From assembly GCF_026212465.1 (NCBI RefSeq), contig NC_080053.1, positions 18,272,806-18,336,805 of the forward strand: a stretch of 64,000 nucleotides of DNA, written 5' to 3'. The DNA is from Amaranthus tricolor. Its lineage: Eukaryota > Streptophyta > Magnoliopsida > Caryophyllales > Amaranthaceae. Positions within the stretch are counted from its first letter, which is position 1. Each line of letters begins with the position of its first letter. Under the pieces are notes generated by a model. The model saw nothing but the letters and a program-made list of their open reading frames with translations, had not been told where the DNA came from and made no database searches. Position numbers and translations under genes: made by a program. Shown one piece after another: positions 25,849 through 38,710 of the stretch.

Positions 25849-26889
25849 GACAATCGAAAGGAAGAAGAGACCCTAAACGATGAAAGGAGACGCAGGGTCA
25901 GTTTTTCTTCTCTCGTTTGTTGTTACTTTTTTACGGTCCGCATAGTTTATCTTCAGAAATTGTAATTTGAGTGGAGAGACTTGCCTAGCTATATTTGGGT
26001 CCTGGGAAGTACTTTTCTCCATTTGTAGTTTGGTTAGCCCATAAATTTTGTAAAATAAAAAAACAAAAAGAAAAGAAAAGGAATTTATTGTAATATGTTG
26101 GTTATAAAATCATAATTTACCGCTTTTGAAATAAAAAAAAAACGTATCTCTAAATGATGTCATTAGTTATTTGCGTTTTCTGCTGGTTTTAAAAAAAAAT
26201 TTAGTCGTATTTGTCTTTTAAGTGTTTTCAATCCCATTATGGCTTATCATCAAATGACCAATTAGAAATTAGCACATGGCATGTTATACCTCCTATTTTT
26301 TTGGTTACCTAAAGATCAAGGAAAGATGATATTCTTCTTCTTCAATTTTTTATAATAAAAATGTATGTATATAGAAAAATTTACTCATAATTTCAAAATC
26401 TTTTATTAATTTTTCAATAATAATTTTAATTTTTTTTAATTATGAATAATTCTATCTATAAAAGGATTTGCTAAGAAAGTACTAAAGCAGCTTTTGACTT
26501 ATAAAATAAATTTTTTTGCATAAAAAATAAAAAAGTAAAAATTAAATTAAGTTATGAAAAAATGGATCAATTACCAATTATCGCCTTGATGTTTAGTCCA
26601 TTTACAATAAACAGCCTCAAAGTTTTTACATACAACAACCTTCAAAATACCAAACACGACATTGATACAACCACTTTACCGCATGACCTGCTAAAGGACC
26701 GTTGACCAAGGTAAATGATCTTTGACTTTCAATTAAATTTATTAATTTAACCTAATTTATCCAATTACCCTCAGTTAAACCCTTCTTTCCCAATTAAATT
26801 ACCTACGTACATAAAACTCGTTAAAACCAACATACAAGTTCAACCTATTTAACTCACAATTAAATCATCTTGTTATCTACATCCGCAAA
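25849..26889. other. PP2C 3' region and AT-rich spacer
   Basis: The transcript probably ends near 26050-26130, where AAATAAA-like signals cluster. The rest is AT-rich and contains no supported gene or defined repeat. Confidence 0.5.
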
Positions 26890-27327
26890 TAGTATTAAAT
26901 TTCCCAAGATGAGATAAAATGACCTATAAAATCTATACCCCAAACATCGAAAACTTCACACTCAACAACGTTGTTCCGGGTTATTTCATGTCTTCTCCCA
27001 ATATTGTCGTTCCTTTGGCAAGAGCCACAAGATTTGAGAAAAACATTCACATCCTTAGGGTTGGCCAAAAGAAATATTCCTCGTGAATTTTGGCAATGGT
27101 TTTCTTGATCTCGGCGTGTCCCTCACAACCACAAGGAAGAGAATGACAATGTTCTATCACATTAGCCACTTTCTCTTTAAAGACTCCTTTCTCTTTAAAG
27201 ACTCCTTTCTCTTTAATTTCTGCCTTCGGGAACAAGTCTACAAGCAAGGTAGTTGGCTATCGTCAAAACAAGGAGCACCCTTAATTTCAACCACATAGAG
27301 GGTTTTCTCTCTCAATGAATCATTAAA
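26890..27327 (-). pseudogene. Ty3/Gypsy integrase fragment
   Basis: On the minus strand the segment reads in pieces as a Gypsy integrase zinc-binding region: a His-rich stretch (GHAEIKKTIAKIHEEYFFWP), then in a shifted frame a CGSCQRNDNIGRR-like stretch and the beginning of the catalytic core (VFDVWGIDF). Stops and frameshifts occur throughout. A 16-bp duplication around 27175-27215 repeats the peptide KEKGVF. It continues the reading of the RNase H fragment at 28104-28400 once the intervening LTR is ignored. It is inactive. Confidence 0.75.
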
Positions 27328-27332
27328 GGGTC

Positions 27333-28098
27333 TATTACAAATAATAATGCAGAAATTAAACCACAAATATAAGGATGATTTTTGTAGTGTCTCCTTTATG
27401 TATGTCAATTGACTCCTTACTTGAATGAACCACAAATTGGATAGCACCGCAGAGAAGATTAGTTTGCAACGACAACGTCACTCGAAAATCTTGATATAGA
27501 TTGGAGGCGACTACAATGAGATACAATCAATCACTCCAACTGAGTAGTACAAACCGATTGAACTAAATGATTATGTGTTTATGAAAAAACTAAAATCAGA
27601 AAACAATAAAAGAGTTTAAAACTCTCTTTTATGTTTCAAGAGAATGAGAGAAAGAAAGAGTGAAAATCAAAAATGATGTTCAAGATGTGTTTGATCTCCA
27701 TACACCCACTTCTATTTATAGATTAATATAGCAAGGCTTCATCCAAACCCATTCATCAATAATAAATGATGATTATCAGTTACTAATGACGTAAAAAAAT
27801 AGTTCATAACAATACAATGCTCCATGAAACAAAGTTTTGCATCATTAAGAGTCGCTTTGTTCCAAGGTGCTCGAATGAGCTTTTCCAAAAACTTTCAGAA
27901 GCGAAAATTCCTAAGTGCTCGAATGATCACATGCCCAGACCACCAAACAGAATGTTTTGAAACAAACTAACAGCACAAAACAGAAGTGCTCGAACAAGCA
28001 CTTGGGTCGAGTAGCTAAATGTTGTTCTCGTTGTTACGTTTTTGCTTAGTTATTGTTTGGCCGTTTAAAATATGTCCTACATGCTCTAAATCTCAACA
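27333..28098 (-). mobile_element. solo LTR (766 bp) inserted in the Gypsy relic
   Basis: The 5-bp sequence GGGTC lies on both sides (27328-27332 and 28099-28103). On the minus strand the unit begins TGTTGAGATTTAGAGC and ends TTTGTAATA, so its termini are TG and TA rather than the usual TG and CA. The coding reading of the Gypsy relic continues from one flank to the other. A TATA-like stretch occurs near 27715. No PBS or internal region remains, so this is a solo LTR of an unidentified family. Confidence 0.75.
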
Positions 28099-28103
28099 GG
28101 GTC

Positions 28104-28400
28104 TAGAGTTAACATGATGGCACTTCAAGGGTGGATGAGATAGATGATCTGCCACAAGATTTTCTCTAGCCTTTTTTATGTCGGACCTCATAGTCAAATC
28201 CTTGTAGCAAGAGCACCCACCAAATTAACCTTGGTTTTGCATCCTTTTGGAGATGAGGATTTTCAAGGCCGTATAATCAGCAAAACAATTCTATTTTAGC
28301 TTTTAATTGGATGTATTACTAAATTTCTTGAGTGCGAAAGACATAGGGATTCAATGACCTAAACGTGCCTTTGAGACAACCCACTTGTGTTGAGCTTAAA
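28104..28400 (-). pseudogene. Ty3/Gypsy RNase H fragment
   Basis: The minus strand can be read as a degraded RNase H end of Gypsy pol: FALKKF, then a [15 protein letters not shown] stretch, then [13 protein letters not shown], which is the conserved end of the domain. Several frameshifts and at least two stops separate these. It is the upstream neighbour of the integrase fragment at 26890-27327, from which it is split by a solo LTR. No reverse transcriptase is visible further upstream. Confidence 0.7.
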
Positions 28401-28734
28401 AACGAATATATCAACCACCCACAAGGAAAGCTAGCTAGTAGAAACAAAGCAAATGATGCATGTATATATTTTAGCTAAGATGTGATTTATAACCAAAATG
28501 TGAACATGTTGTGTGTTGTACGTTGTTCATAAACAAAAAATGTGCACTTATTAGTTATATCTCTATTCTTTTAAGTTTACATCATAAAACTTAAAAAAAA
28601 TTTATATATTTAAATCTATGCAAGTTTAGAAGAGATAATAAGTAGTAATTTACTCATTTCTATTGAAGTTAAGGGCCCTTTTGTCTCATATGAGCATCCC
28701 AACTCCCAAACTAAGAACCACTTAATCCTTCATC

Positions 28735-29822
28735 GTTCATTCTTCATTGATCATTTATCCTTGTTCATTCTTCATCGTTCATTCTTCTTTGATCATTGAT
28801 CCTTGTTCATTCTTCATCGTTCATTCTTCATTGATCATTGATCCTTGTTCGTTCTTCATCGTTCATTCTTCATTGATCATTTATCCTTGTTCATTCTTCA
28901 TCATTCATTTTGCATTGATCATTAATCATTTTTCATTCTTCATCGTTCATTCTTCAATGAGCATTGATCCTTGTTCTTTCTTCATCGTTCATTCTTCATT
29001 GATCATTGATCCTTGTTCATTCTTCATCGTTCATTCTTCATTGATCATTAATCCTTGTTCATTCTTCATCGTTCATTCTTCATTGATCAATTATTCTTGT
29101 TCATTCTTCATTGACCATTGATCTTTGTTCATTCTTCAATGATGATTGATCCTTGTTCATTCTTCATCATTCATTCTTGATTGATCATTGAACCTTGTTC
29201 ATTCTTCATTGACCATTGATCCTTGTTCATTCTTCAATGATGATTGATCCTTGTTCATTCTTCAACGTTCATTCTTCATTGATCATTGATCCTTGTTCAT
29301 TCTTCATTGATCATTGATTCTTGTTCATTCTTCATTGACCATTGATCCTTGTTCATTCTTCAATGATGATTGATCCTTGTTCATTCTTCATCGTTCATTC
29401 TTCATTGATCATTGATCCTTGTTCGTTCTTCATCGTTCATTCTTCAATGATGATTGATCCTTGTTCATTCTTCAACGTTCATTCTTCATTGATCATTGAT
29501 CCTTGTTCATTCTTCATTGATCATTGATTCTTGTTCATTCTTCATTGACCATTGATCCTTGTTCATTCTTCAATGATGATTGATCCTTGTTCATTCATCA
29601 TCGTTCATTCTTCATTGATCATTGATCCTTGTTCATTCTTCATTGATCATTGATTCTTGTTCGTTCTTCATTAACAATTGATCCTTGTTCATTCTTCAAT
29701 GATGATTGATCCTTGTTCATTCTTCATCGTTCATTCTTCATTGATCATTGATGCTTGTTCATTCTTCATCGTTCATTCTTCATTGATCATTAATCCTTTT
29801 TCATTCTTCATCGTTCATTCAT
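28735..29822. repeat. 42-bp minisatellite
   Basis: About 1.1 kb built from variants of TTCATTGATCATTGATCC, TTGTTCATTC and TTCATCGTTCATTC blocks, with a basic period near 42 bp (three 14-bp subunits) and higher-order groupings in the second half. Because 42 is a multiple of 3, the array has open frames (repeats of IDPCSFFIVHSSL) that are not evidence of a gene. It ends abruptly at both sides in unrelated sequence. Confidence 0.95.
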
Positions 29823-30869
29823 TTCAACTTTATTTGCGGTAATGGTAGTTTGAGAAGTTTCAATTCGCTTGCTTTATTTATTGGCATACTTGGCTGTTCT
29901 TTGAAATACCGTTTTTCAATGAGACGACTTTAAATAAAAAGTTTATATGATTAAGAGCCTCATTATTTTTAAGGCCCAAAAAATTAGTAAATTCAATTTT
30001 TGAATTAAATACTAAAATATAATATTTTTAAGAATTCACGTAAATCGTCATATAATTTGTCAACTTTATCATAATTAATGATAAATCATTAGCTTAATAA
30101 TGACTACTTGTTTGAGGAGTAATTATTTATTCTGGATTTATAGCTAGTAGGTATTGTTTGATTATTTTTTTCATTGATAATTATTTAATCTAGGTAAGTG
30201 TTATTATTCCTATCAAAAAAATAGTGCTATTATCATTTTATTATATTTTCTTCATTAATTAAATTAATTGAACAAATTAATATTTTATAATAAAAATAAG
30301 ATAGTAATTCATTATTATTTCTTAAAAGATAAACATATATGTTTGTACTCAAAAAGCTTATATTCAAAATTCGCTCAGTCATTAAAAGTTCCATGACGAC
30401 CCTGGTAGAGATGATCTAGGAAGAATAATAAAAAAAACAACCTTTGAAATCATGCTTGCATAGGAGCACATAATGAAACTAAAATAAGCAATCCTGCTCA
30501 AAGGGAGTCATTAAATGAAAATAAGGTGATTTACAAATTTGTTCATGTTCAGTTCTTCCAAAGGGATGACAGCTACCAAAATGGACTTGTACTACATCAA
30601 AATGTGTAGGTAGCTTGCTTATTTACTCCTAAATCCTATGTAATATGTATATGATCACATACATTCAAGTATAAAAAGGGACAAGAAAATGCAACAAAAA
30701 TAGCCAAAGGCCTTAAGATTTGAAGGTAGCTTAAAGTTCCTCTGCCTCTTTCTGCCTTAGGAAAAGAATGTATTATATGATACATGTAAGAATAAATGAA
30801 ATCGAACCAAAAAAAATGGACAACTCTTCTTTAGTGGTATACGAAAACTACAAAAAAAAACCTATAAAT
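29823..30869. other. AT-rich spacer, 3' flank of the protease gene
   Basis: It contains no gene. The last few hundred bases should hold the 3' untranslated region of the minus-strand protease gene; no single polyadenylation signal stands out. Confidence 0.5.
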
Positions 30870-33800
30870 CTAGTAATGAATTGTGAAAAACAAGTTAGCT
30901 AAAACAAACAAATACAATAAACTCCTCCCAGTAATTAAAGAGTTAGCTGATGAAATTCTATGAGCGCCTACGGTGTGCACAGCTCCTGTCGCTAAATCCT
31001 TCACTTTGATGCTTGATGAACCTGATAAATTAGTGTGATAACATCAAAGAAAGATCGAACTGACAATGCAACATTGTTTCTTTTCCACATATATGAAACA
31101 GCTTCGATTTAGCATAAGATTAGACATTAACTATAACGTAAGATTAGATGTTACATCTTAGCAGTATAATATCTAGTAGCAAGATGTTGTGTACTTGTGG
31201 TGAGACAAGACTCAGCTCTCATGTAACTTCGTCTATATTGTCCCTATGTCTTTACACTTGCAACCATGAATGTTAAGAGTATATAACACACCCTGGGGCC
31301 TCAACCATGAGCTTAAGCTTTTGGTTGAGTTGGTTTCTTAACCAAGCCAGCATGACAAGAGGTCACGGGTACGAATCTCAACCACCCCTCATTTAAATTG
31401 GAATATTAAGCGCCAGGTATAAGGAGGGTTTGTGTTGCATGCCTGGATTCACATCTCTAGCTCAAAGGGCTCTCGTGTGAGAGGGGTGTGTTAGAATATA
31501 TAACATATCCTGGAGCCTCAACCATCAATTTAAACTTTTAGTTGAGTTGGTTCCTTGACAATAAATAAACTAAGAAAAATAATTTAAACCACATTAACCT
31601 AATATCGTTCTCTAATCAGTGATTGAGTTTTATTTGGCTAATATTTCCCGTGACATCCTCTATTCTCTGCCTCGAATTGTGTGCCATGAAGGTAGGTTGC
31701 GATTTGCGAATAAAAAGGAAGCTTTATTGCCATTTGTAAAAGCTAGGACAAAGATACTCACAGTTGTAATTGGTCCATCCAAGCTTTTGATTTTCTAAGT
31801 CATAAAATACCACTTTACTGGACAGTACAATATCTGCAACCCAAGTTGAACATATCAAATTAAAGAGGCTGTAAGAGTACCATTAGCATATGTTTAGAAA
31901 ATAGAAGAATAATAATGGCACCATACCTCCCAAGATAGTGACATCCTTCCCGTCTCGACCCTGTAATCCACTGTTCATCCAACCAACACACCACTTATCT
32001 TCCTAGAACACCACATTGATACAACTGATCAGCAATGAAATGCAAATAACGAACGAGTGGCACTATGCTCTGAGCACCAACCTTGTCTTTTACTCGAGTT
32101 TAGAATGAATGAGTAGTACTTTGCTCCATATTTTGCAACATAACTATTACACTATACGATAACTCTAAGCCATTTAGAAACATTCAACTCTTGTGTTCCT
32201 TTATGTTCATGCCATTTGATCAGAATAACTCGAATTTTTGGATCGAATGGGGCAAAGATAAAAGGACATAGGAGGAACAAAGTTAAATGGTAAATATACT
32301 TACACCATCATTGAGCGGAAAGAAGTACTCATGAGGATATACTTTCAACTCGAGAGACTCCGCGAAATGGAACGTAACATGTGGGAACCCCTCATCTATC
32401 CTGAACACAGGTAAAATAATTAATTTACCGAAGACGACCTAACATAAGATATACAAATACCAGCGCAGTAAAGGATAAATAGAAACTCCGGGTGGCAAAC
32501 ATAATTTATTTGACAAAGAAATTATTGAGAATCAAGTGGAAGCTCCCTCCCACGTCCAGCCATGAGATTGGGAGTCCGATTCTCATTGCTCCCCACCTCT
32601 TATTACTCCTTTACAAAATTTCCCATTTCCGTTCTAAGTTGGCAAGAGCAGAATGGGCCAAAAGAGATCAAAAGTGACTATAATTTGTTGGGGTATAAGC
32701 AAATCAGGTAATACAGAGCAAGATTTCCACATGGCAGGAATCTTCTTATTATAGCTTGTCAGCATGGACGTCCAAATTTTTAGCATTCTAAATTATGATA
32801 TATGGTGCATGGATTTAACTACAAAATAGCCACATTGGTTAGTTTGTTCAATGTGTAGTTATGGACCATCGTCCAAATCAAGGCAAAGATTTCCACATGG
32901 AGGATTGAAGTACTTGTTATAAACAAGCTACTATTTTAAGTAGTTTGAATTTAGTATACTTATTTTTGGTGCACTTTCTCAGTGGGGCTTTAGGATTTTG
33001 ATTATTTTTATTATGCGGTGTTGTTTGGGCTGGGTCTAATTTGATCACCTCTATCACGCATTAAATATCCACAGTTTTTGAGGATTGAAGATGAAGTTTA
33101 GACTTAAAAGTCAAGAAAATTAACGGTGATCCATAATTAGACGTACTCATCTCAGGGCACAGCAGCATTTAAATGTTGGCTTTAAGGCAATCTATCACCT
33201 AAAAAAAATTTTAGTCCAGCATACAGTGTGTTCAAGTCAATTCTAACAAGATTGTGGCACTAAATAGCTAACTTGTTACTATTACTATTCTCACATAACA
33301 AGGTGTAGCAATGCAAATGGTGACACGATGCCTACTCAAACAGTTGTGTTCCGTTCGAGTGAAGTGTCTTTGAAACTGAATATTATTATGTAAAAAGAAA
33401 GTACAATATTTTATTTTCTTAAGTTGGGTTCCTGAAATCATTACATGTATTAGATTTAGATAGCATGTTCAGATTGTTCCATGGACATTTATACTGGGCC
33501 AGTGTCATGCAATAGCTATGTCCCTGACTAGCATCACCAAAATCAAAGCACAAATAGAGGATAGATTGTAAAATGATTGTTAGACGGTGGATCAAAAGGA
33601 GCCATGTGAAAATGTAGTGCTTACTACTCTCGTATGAGCTACTCTTATGAGAGACCATATTTATTCGAATCCCGTTCTGATCTACGATTCGGCGATCCTA
33701 GTTAGCTCAAGAATCTTAATATGGTAGAATCGTGCGATCCTAGTTAGCTCAAGAATGTAGGTGGTAGGATCATAATACGATTCTACAATCATACAATCCA

Positions 33801-36800
33801 ACAATCCGATCCTAAAAGGGTAGTTTAGCTCGTAAAATATTTTCATTAAAAATTAGATTTCACCTATGTATAAATAAATATATTGAAAATAATATTATCA
33901 ATATCATTGTAAAATTCAAGTTTTTCTTGATTTTCAGTTTAATGATTATTAAAAGTATTCTTTTTCAAAACTTAATAGATGAAATCAAATAACTATTTAC
34001 TTACACCATAAAACTTAAAAGAAAACAAACATAATTGATAATCAGTAATCCAAAGCACATTAATGTATATTTAACGCATATTTTTAGGATCACACGATCC
34101 TACAATCCGATTCCATCAATTTCGATCCTACCCAACAACGATTCTAGGTAGAATCCCGATCCTAATAACCTTGTGAGAGACCATCTCCCGGTGAGACGAC
34201 TTCAAACGAGAAACTCATATTCTCCTAATATGTCTTAGATGGGCTATTTGGCTCATGTATAAGGCGCGTCTCTCGATGAGACCGTCTCATACAACAATTT
34301 GTTATCTCATATATGGAAAAAATTCATCATTTGCAGGAGGTAATTCCCTAAAAAAACCAACTATATGGCATTTGCAAACGAAATAAACGAAAACGTCAAA
34401 TCACATTTGTGATTTTGCTTCCTATGAACAAGTCAAATAGCACACCTCCACACCAAGTTTTTTGTCAGAAAAGATTTTTCAGTGATATGCTACTTGCTAC
34501 CATAATTTATCAGTCAAATGGAACTTACCTTCCAGAGTATTGGAAGCATTTGAATTGATCCTCAACAATATGTAATTTTAAATTGGGCTGCTTGGAGAGA
34601 ATCTGCTTATTTCAAATATAGAACATAAAAAAAGATTTTTATTAAACTTTGATAATAGAAAACCGGAGTTTCTTATAAGATGGAAATCGATTCAGAGGAC
34701 ATACAGTGTCTACAATCTTGTCATAAACTTCATCTGGAAGATAGGCCAAAGTTGTACCGCTGTCAATAATTGCCCCTCCATCGCCACCAGAGAGTTCTGA
34801 AGAAAGTTCTAGAACCTTACCATCCACCTCTATACTCTTCATCACAACGTTGTAATGTGCCCTAAGAGGGTAGTAGCAGTCTGATTACAACATACGTATC
34901 AGGTTTTAATACTTAAAAAAAATTACATCCTAACAAACAAATGACTCTAGCACAGACCTCCAAAAAGTTGGACAAAGCTAATTAAACATGCAAAATGACA
35001 AATAACCATTTGAAAAGACTTGTAAGTAATCCCGCTCATACAAGCACTTCTATAGCTTTCCTATATGATCCCAATTGATGAAGATAAACTAGCTTCGTAC
35101 CAGTCTACCATACTCCAAAAATGTGTCTATACAATGTGTTCTATAATGCGCCTTCTTCGGATAGAAATCCATGAAAGCCAAATGTGTCCTTAAAATCCAA
35201 ACCACAGGCTATAATGCACAGCCCTCTAGAGTTTGCGTTCAACATTCTTGACAGGACGAGGAGGCATCATTTGAGATGGGAAATGCTCCTAGGTCTAGGT
35301 ATTCAAGATGTACATGGGCTTTCAAACGACTCGTTTGATTACTGGTATTAATTGGAGGAATGGTGATGAAAATTTAATATATGATCAAGCTTGTCCTACT
35401 TAAATAATCCTTCTGAAGATCCATTAAACCGGCTAAAGATCATTCTCTCATTTCTCAAGTAATTCAACCTCATCGATGAGGGAAAAATTTTAATAGCCTC
35501 CATTGCACCACTAGGAAGATAGTACGCAAAAAAAAAAAGGCTCTCACGTGCTGTTTGTAAAGCACTTCAACCAAATAAGAATTACAAACATATAGAATGT
35601 AAGTTAGGATATATGTATCAACAAATAGATGTTCTCAACATCGTAGCAGGCTAACAACCATAAAGGCGAACAAAACCAACACATTTACCAATTACTAACG
35701 AACGGGAACAAGTTAGTATTAGTGGTTTCCTCGATAAAACATGAACAATGTCAAAGCCTTAATCAATGAAATCATAAAACTCGATATCAGTGGACATGAG
35801 AAATAAATTCAATATGTTAAACATGACATACTGGTTTGGAATCAATGGAGTAGTTTTCAGCTTCGGTTCGACAAGTTCCCCTATTGACCAGATTCCACCT
35901 CCCTTATGATTGTCCAAGCAATGAGAGAACATCTTTGGCACCTTTTTGACTGCAGCAAGCTGTGATAATACCGAAGAGTTTGCTTGTCCAAAACCCATGA
36001 TACCATCAAGTGCTTCATCAGATGTACTAAGTTGACCAGATTGTTTAGCCCCACACCTTAAAAGAGAATAATTTTGGAAGCATTGAACGTCATTATAGAA
36101 TATCAGGAACAGCATTCTACGCTAGCTCAAAGGAAAGCATCAAGTATACAAGGTTTGATTGATCTGATACATAATCAAATACAAACTTGATTTGCATTTA
36201 TAAGAAAGGATAGAACACCAAAAGCACAGCAGAGATACAAATCTATAACTCCATCTAGAAAGCATCACTATCCTTGTTTAATTCATAATGTTTGGTATGG
36301 CTTAATTTTAGCTCGCCACTAATTAAGTTCTAGATTAATCTAGAGCTATCATGTTAAAAAAAATTTACTAGCTAGCTATGTCGGTATATGAAGCTGATTA
36401 GAGACTAATTGCTATAAATCTAGATGTTCGTGAGATGGTGCACTGATGGATTTTGCTAGAACATTCTCAGCAACTTACCAAGGCATTATGGTATGTATTG
36501 CCTTTAGCTCTTGTATAAATATGAAATTCTCTTTGCAATGACAATCACAGAAAAGACAAATCAAAGAAGCCACAACAATAAGAAGCCTTCTACTAACAAT
36601 CACTTCATACCTTCCCAAATATAATAAGCCTACATTATTATATTACATATACATGCACATATATTATCTTCATCCATTATTTTGTATCTTTTTGTAATTT
36701 AGTTGTGAAAGTTTTCATTCTCTTTATTGCCCGATTACTTTGGGGTTCTTGTAATTCTTTTGCATGTATATATTACATATATATTACATATATTATCTTC

Positions 36801-38710
36801 ATCCATTATTTTGTATCCCTTTGTAATATAGTGGATATAGCTTTCATTGCGTATATTTACTTCTAGTACTTTGGGGTTCATATTAAAATAATTTTGGAAA
36901 TTTGCACCTTGAATGAAGTGAAATTTTGAACTAAAACACTCGATACATTTCGGTAAAAGAGCACGGTATTGCCATTTACATAACGTCAAGGAAGGTTAAG
37001 CCCCAAGATAATACACAAAGCCCAATAATCATCTCAAAAGAAAGATGCAATTTACTAAAGGAAAAAAGTATAAGATTCACACACAAGCAACAACATTCCA
37101 AGTTGCCATCATTATGGCTATGAATCAAATTTTTAGTGCTAACAGAAATGCCAACCACAAAGGCACAAGCCACAGGTACTACACCATTTTTCTAAAGCTT
37201 ACAAACTAGATAAGCATAAAAGTAAATCTTCTTGCATTCAACAAACAGAACAATCATAATCACAAAGCATATCACCATAAACCTAGAATTAACAGTGTTC
37301 AGAGAGAACATATACACATTTTCCTGCACATTCCTCGTATATCTCAACTTAAAATGAATAGGCGATAAAAAGAACAATTACCCAAAAACGACAGACCCAT
37401 TCCCAGTTGAATTTTGTGAAGCCCCAGAGGCCTCATTATAGTGATAAGCATCCTCAACAAAGTATCCCGAAGTTGTGCTCCCATCACCATAAGTAACTTC
37501 ATATTGACAAAGCATATCTGGTTCACAACCAGCTAGAGTACCCTGGTATATCATGGTACATTGACTATCGTCACAGTTGACTAATGTGGCCGAAGATGAA
37601 CCTTTCGGATCATAAAGATTCAGTTTTATCTACAAAAATACAAGTATTGAATGTTCAGAAGCCGATGAATACAGATGAACAAAGTCAATAATGGGTCAAG
37701 AGATTACGCAAGACATACTCCAAGCCCACTTTTTTTGGGGCACTGCTCACATCCTGCACAGTTCACCCATAAGAGATCACTTCCTGTATCAACCTGTACA
37801 TGATACTCCTTAGGAGGCTGCCCAATTTGAATTTTTGTAAAGTAAAGCCTGCAAACACATACAAATTATTCAAGAAACTAACTCAATATTAATCTTTATA
37901 CATCAAATCATAATCCACACACATGAGCTTTTAAAAAATTCATAATACTTGCAATGTACCTTTGGCAAATAACAAAAATCTAGCCATTTCTTGTATATCT
38001 TCCTCAACTAACATAAATAATAATTTCTCCAATTGCAATGTAACAAATTTCTAATTAACAAATCTAATAGACATAAATTACCAAAAGAAAAAAAAAACAA
38101 AAATATGGCCACACATTGCACATAATTTCTAGTGATTGTCCTCAAAACAAAAATTAATATCCAAGGACAAGTCTATGTTATTACAAAATACAACATATGT
38201 CAAAAAAATTCCTAATTCAAAATAAAATGCGGAGCAAAAATTTACAAACTTTTTGAAGATTCTATACAATTTCCAGAATTATCATATATTTTTCCAAGTA
38301 CTTTTTTTGGCCCGTGTGGTGGAACAAGTTGAACATGCTAACAACCTCTCCTATTCAAAATTACATACTCAAACAATCAACCCAAAAACAATTTATCATT
38401 AACAACTAAACCAATTATAATCAAAATCAAAGCTTTAAAATGTATGAAAAGTTGTAAGAAATTAAAGAGAGATAGTAAAAAATTAGACAAACCCAGCATC
38501 AGAAGGCTGCCCTTTACCACCAAGAGGAATATCAACAGCTCCAAGCATTCTACCATGGCGACGAGCATCTCTTTCTTTAAGCTCTTTCAATGTTCTTTTC
38601 CCACCTTTATATTTATGCTCTACCTCAAAAAATGCATTGCCTGAACCCATTGAAACATGAAAACTTTGCCATATACATAGACCCAACACCATTAAAACAC
38701 TCAAATTCAT
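30870..38710 (-). CDS. A1-family aspartic protease with GPI-anchor-like tail (10 exons)
   Basis: This is a pepsin-type protease of the Arabidopsis aspartic protease 36/39 kind. Exons on the minus strand: 38710-38493, 37848-37719, 37629-37382, 36056-35832, 34861-34705, 34602-34529, 32400-32304, 32002-31927, 31833-31762 and 31021-30870. All have GT-AG borders and give one frame of 482 codons. The N-terminus ([14 protein letters not shown]) is a signal peptide, followed by a basic propeptide. The catalytic motifs are DTGS at 93-96 and DSGTT at 307-311, with a flap [10 protein letters not shown] between them. Many Cys and the WCVGW block fit the plant family. The protein ends in a hydrophobic stretch ([13 protein letters not shown]) after Ser/Ala residues, which resembles a GPI attachment signal, so it is probably secreted and tethered at the cell surface. 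Arabidopsis relatives act in pollen and the pollen tube; that role here is inference. The first ATG after an in-frame upstream open stretch is chosen because it starts the signal peptide. Confidence 0.93.
31271..31560 (+). mobile_element. TRIM (short terminal-repeat retrotransposon) in the last protease intron
   Basis: A left repeat starting TGTTAAGAGTATATAACACA (31271 to about 31342) and a right repeat starting TGTTAGAATATATAACATAT (31489-31560) share about 72 bp, including CCTCAACCAT and GGTTGAGTTGG. The interior has the GGTCACGGGTACGAATCTC segment seen in common plant TRIMs and a purine-rich GAGAGGGG before the right repeat. Flanks ATGAA and ATAAA may be a mutated target duplication. There is no coding sequence. 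It lies in intron 9 of the minus-strand protease gene, in the opposite orientation to it. Confidence 0.8.
33650..34310. repeat. intronic insertion with repeated GATCCTA motifs
   Basis: Within protease intron 6 the words CGATCCTA, AGCTCAAGAAT and TACAATCC recur several times (near 33690, 33745, 33810, 34095, 34128 and 34160), and GAGAGACCAT occurs at both ends (near 33649 and 34176). An ATGAGACCGTCTCAT palindrome lies near 34277. I read this as a decayed transposon of unknown class. Its limits are approximate. Confidence 0.45.
36640..36885. repeat. 129-bp direct duplication in protease intron 3
   Basis: The block with ATATTATCTTCATCCATTAT and ACTTTGGGGTTC occurs at about 36661 and again at about 36790, with around 80 percent similarity by eye. 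It lies within an intron and does not affect exons. Confidence 0.7.

Noticed and set aside
28747..29527. Open frames of 124 and 61 codons with a repeated IDPCSFFIVHSSL peptide
   Set aside because: The 42-bp repeat period is a multiple of three, which keeps frames open without selection. No start context or family match.
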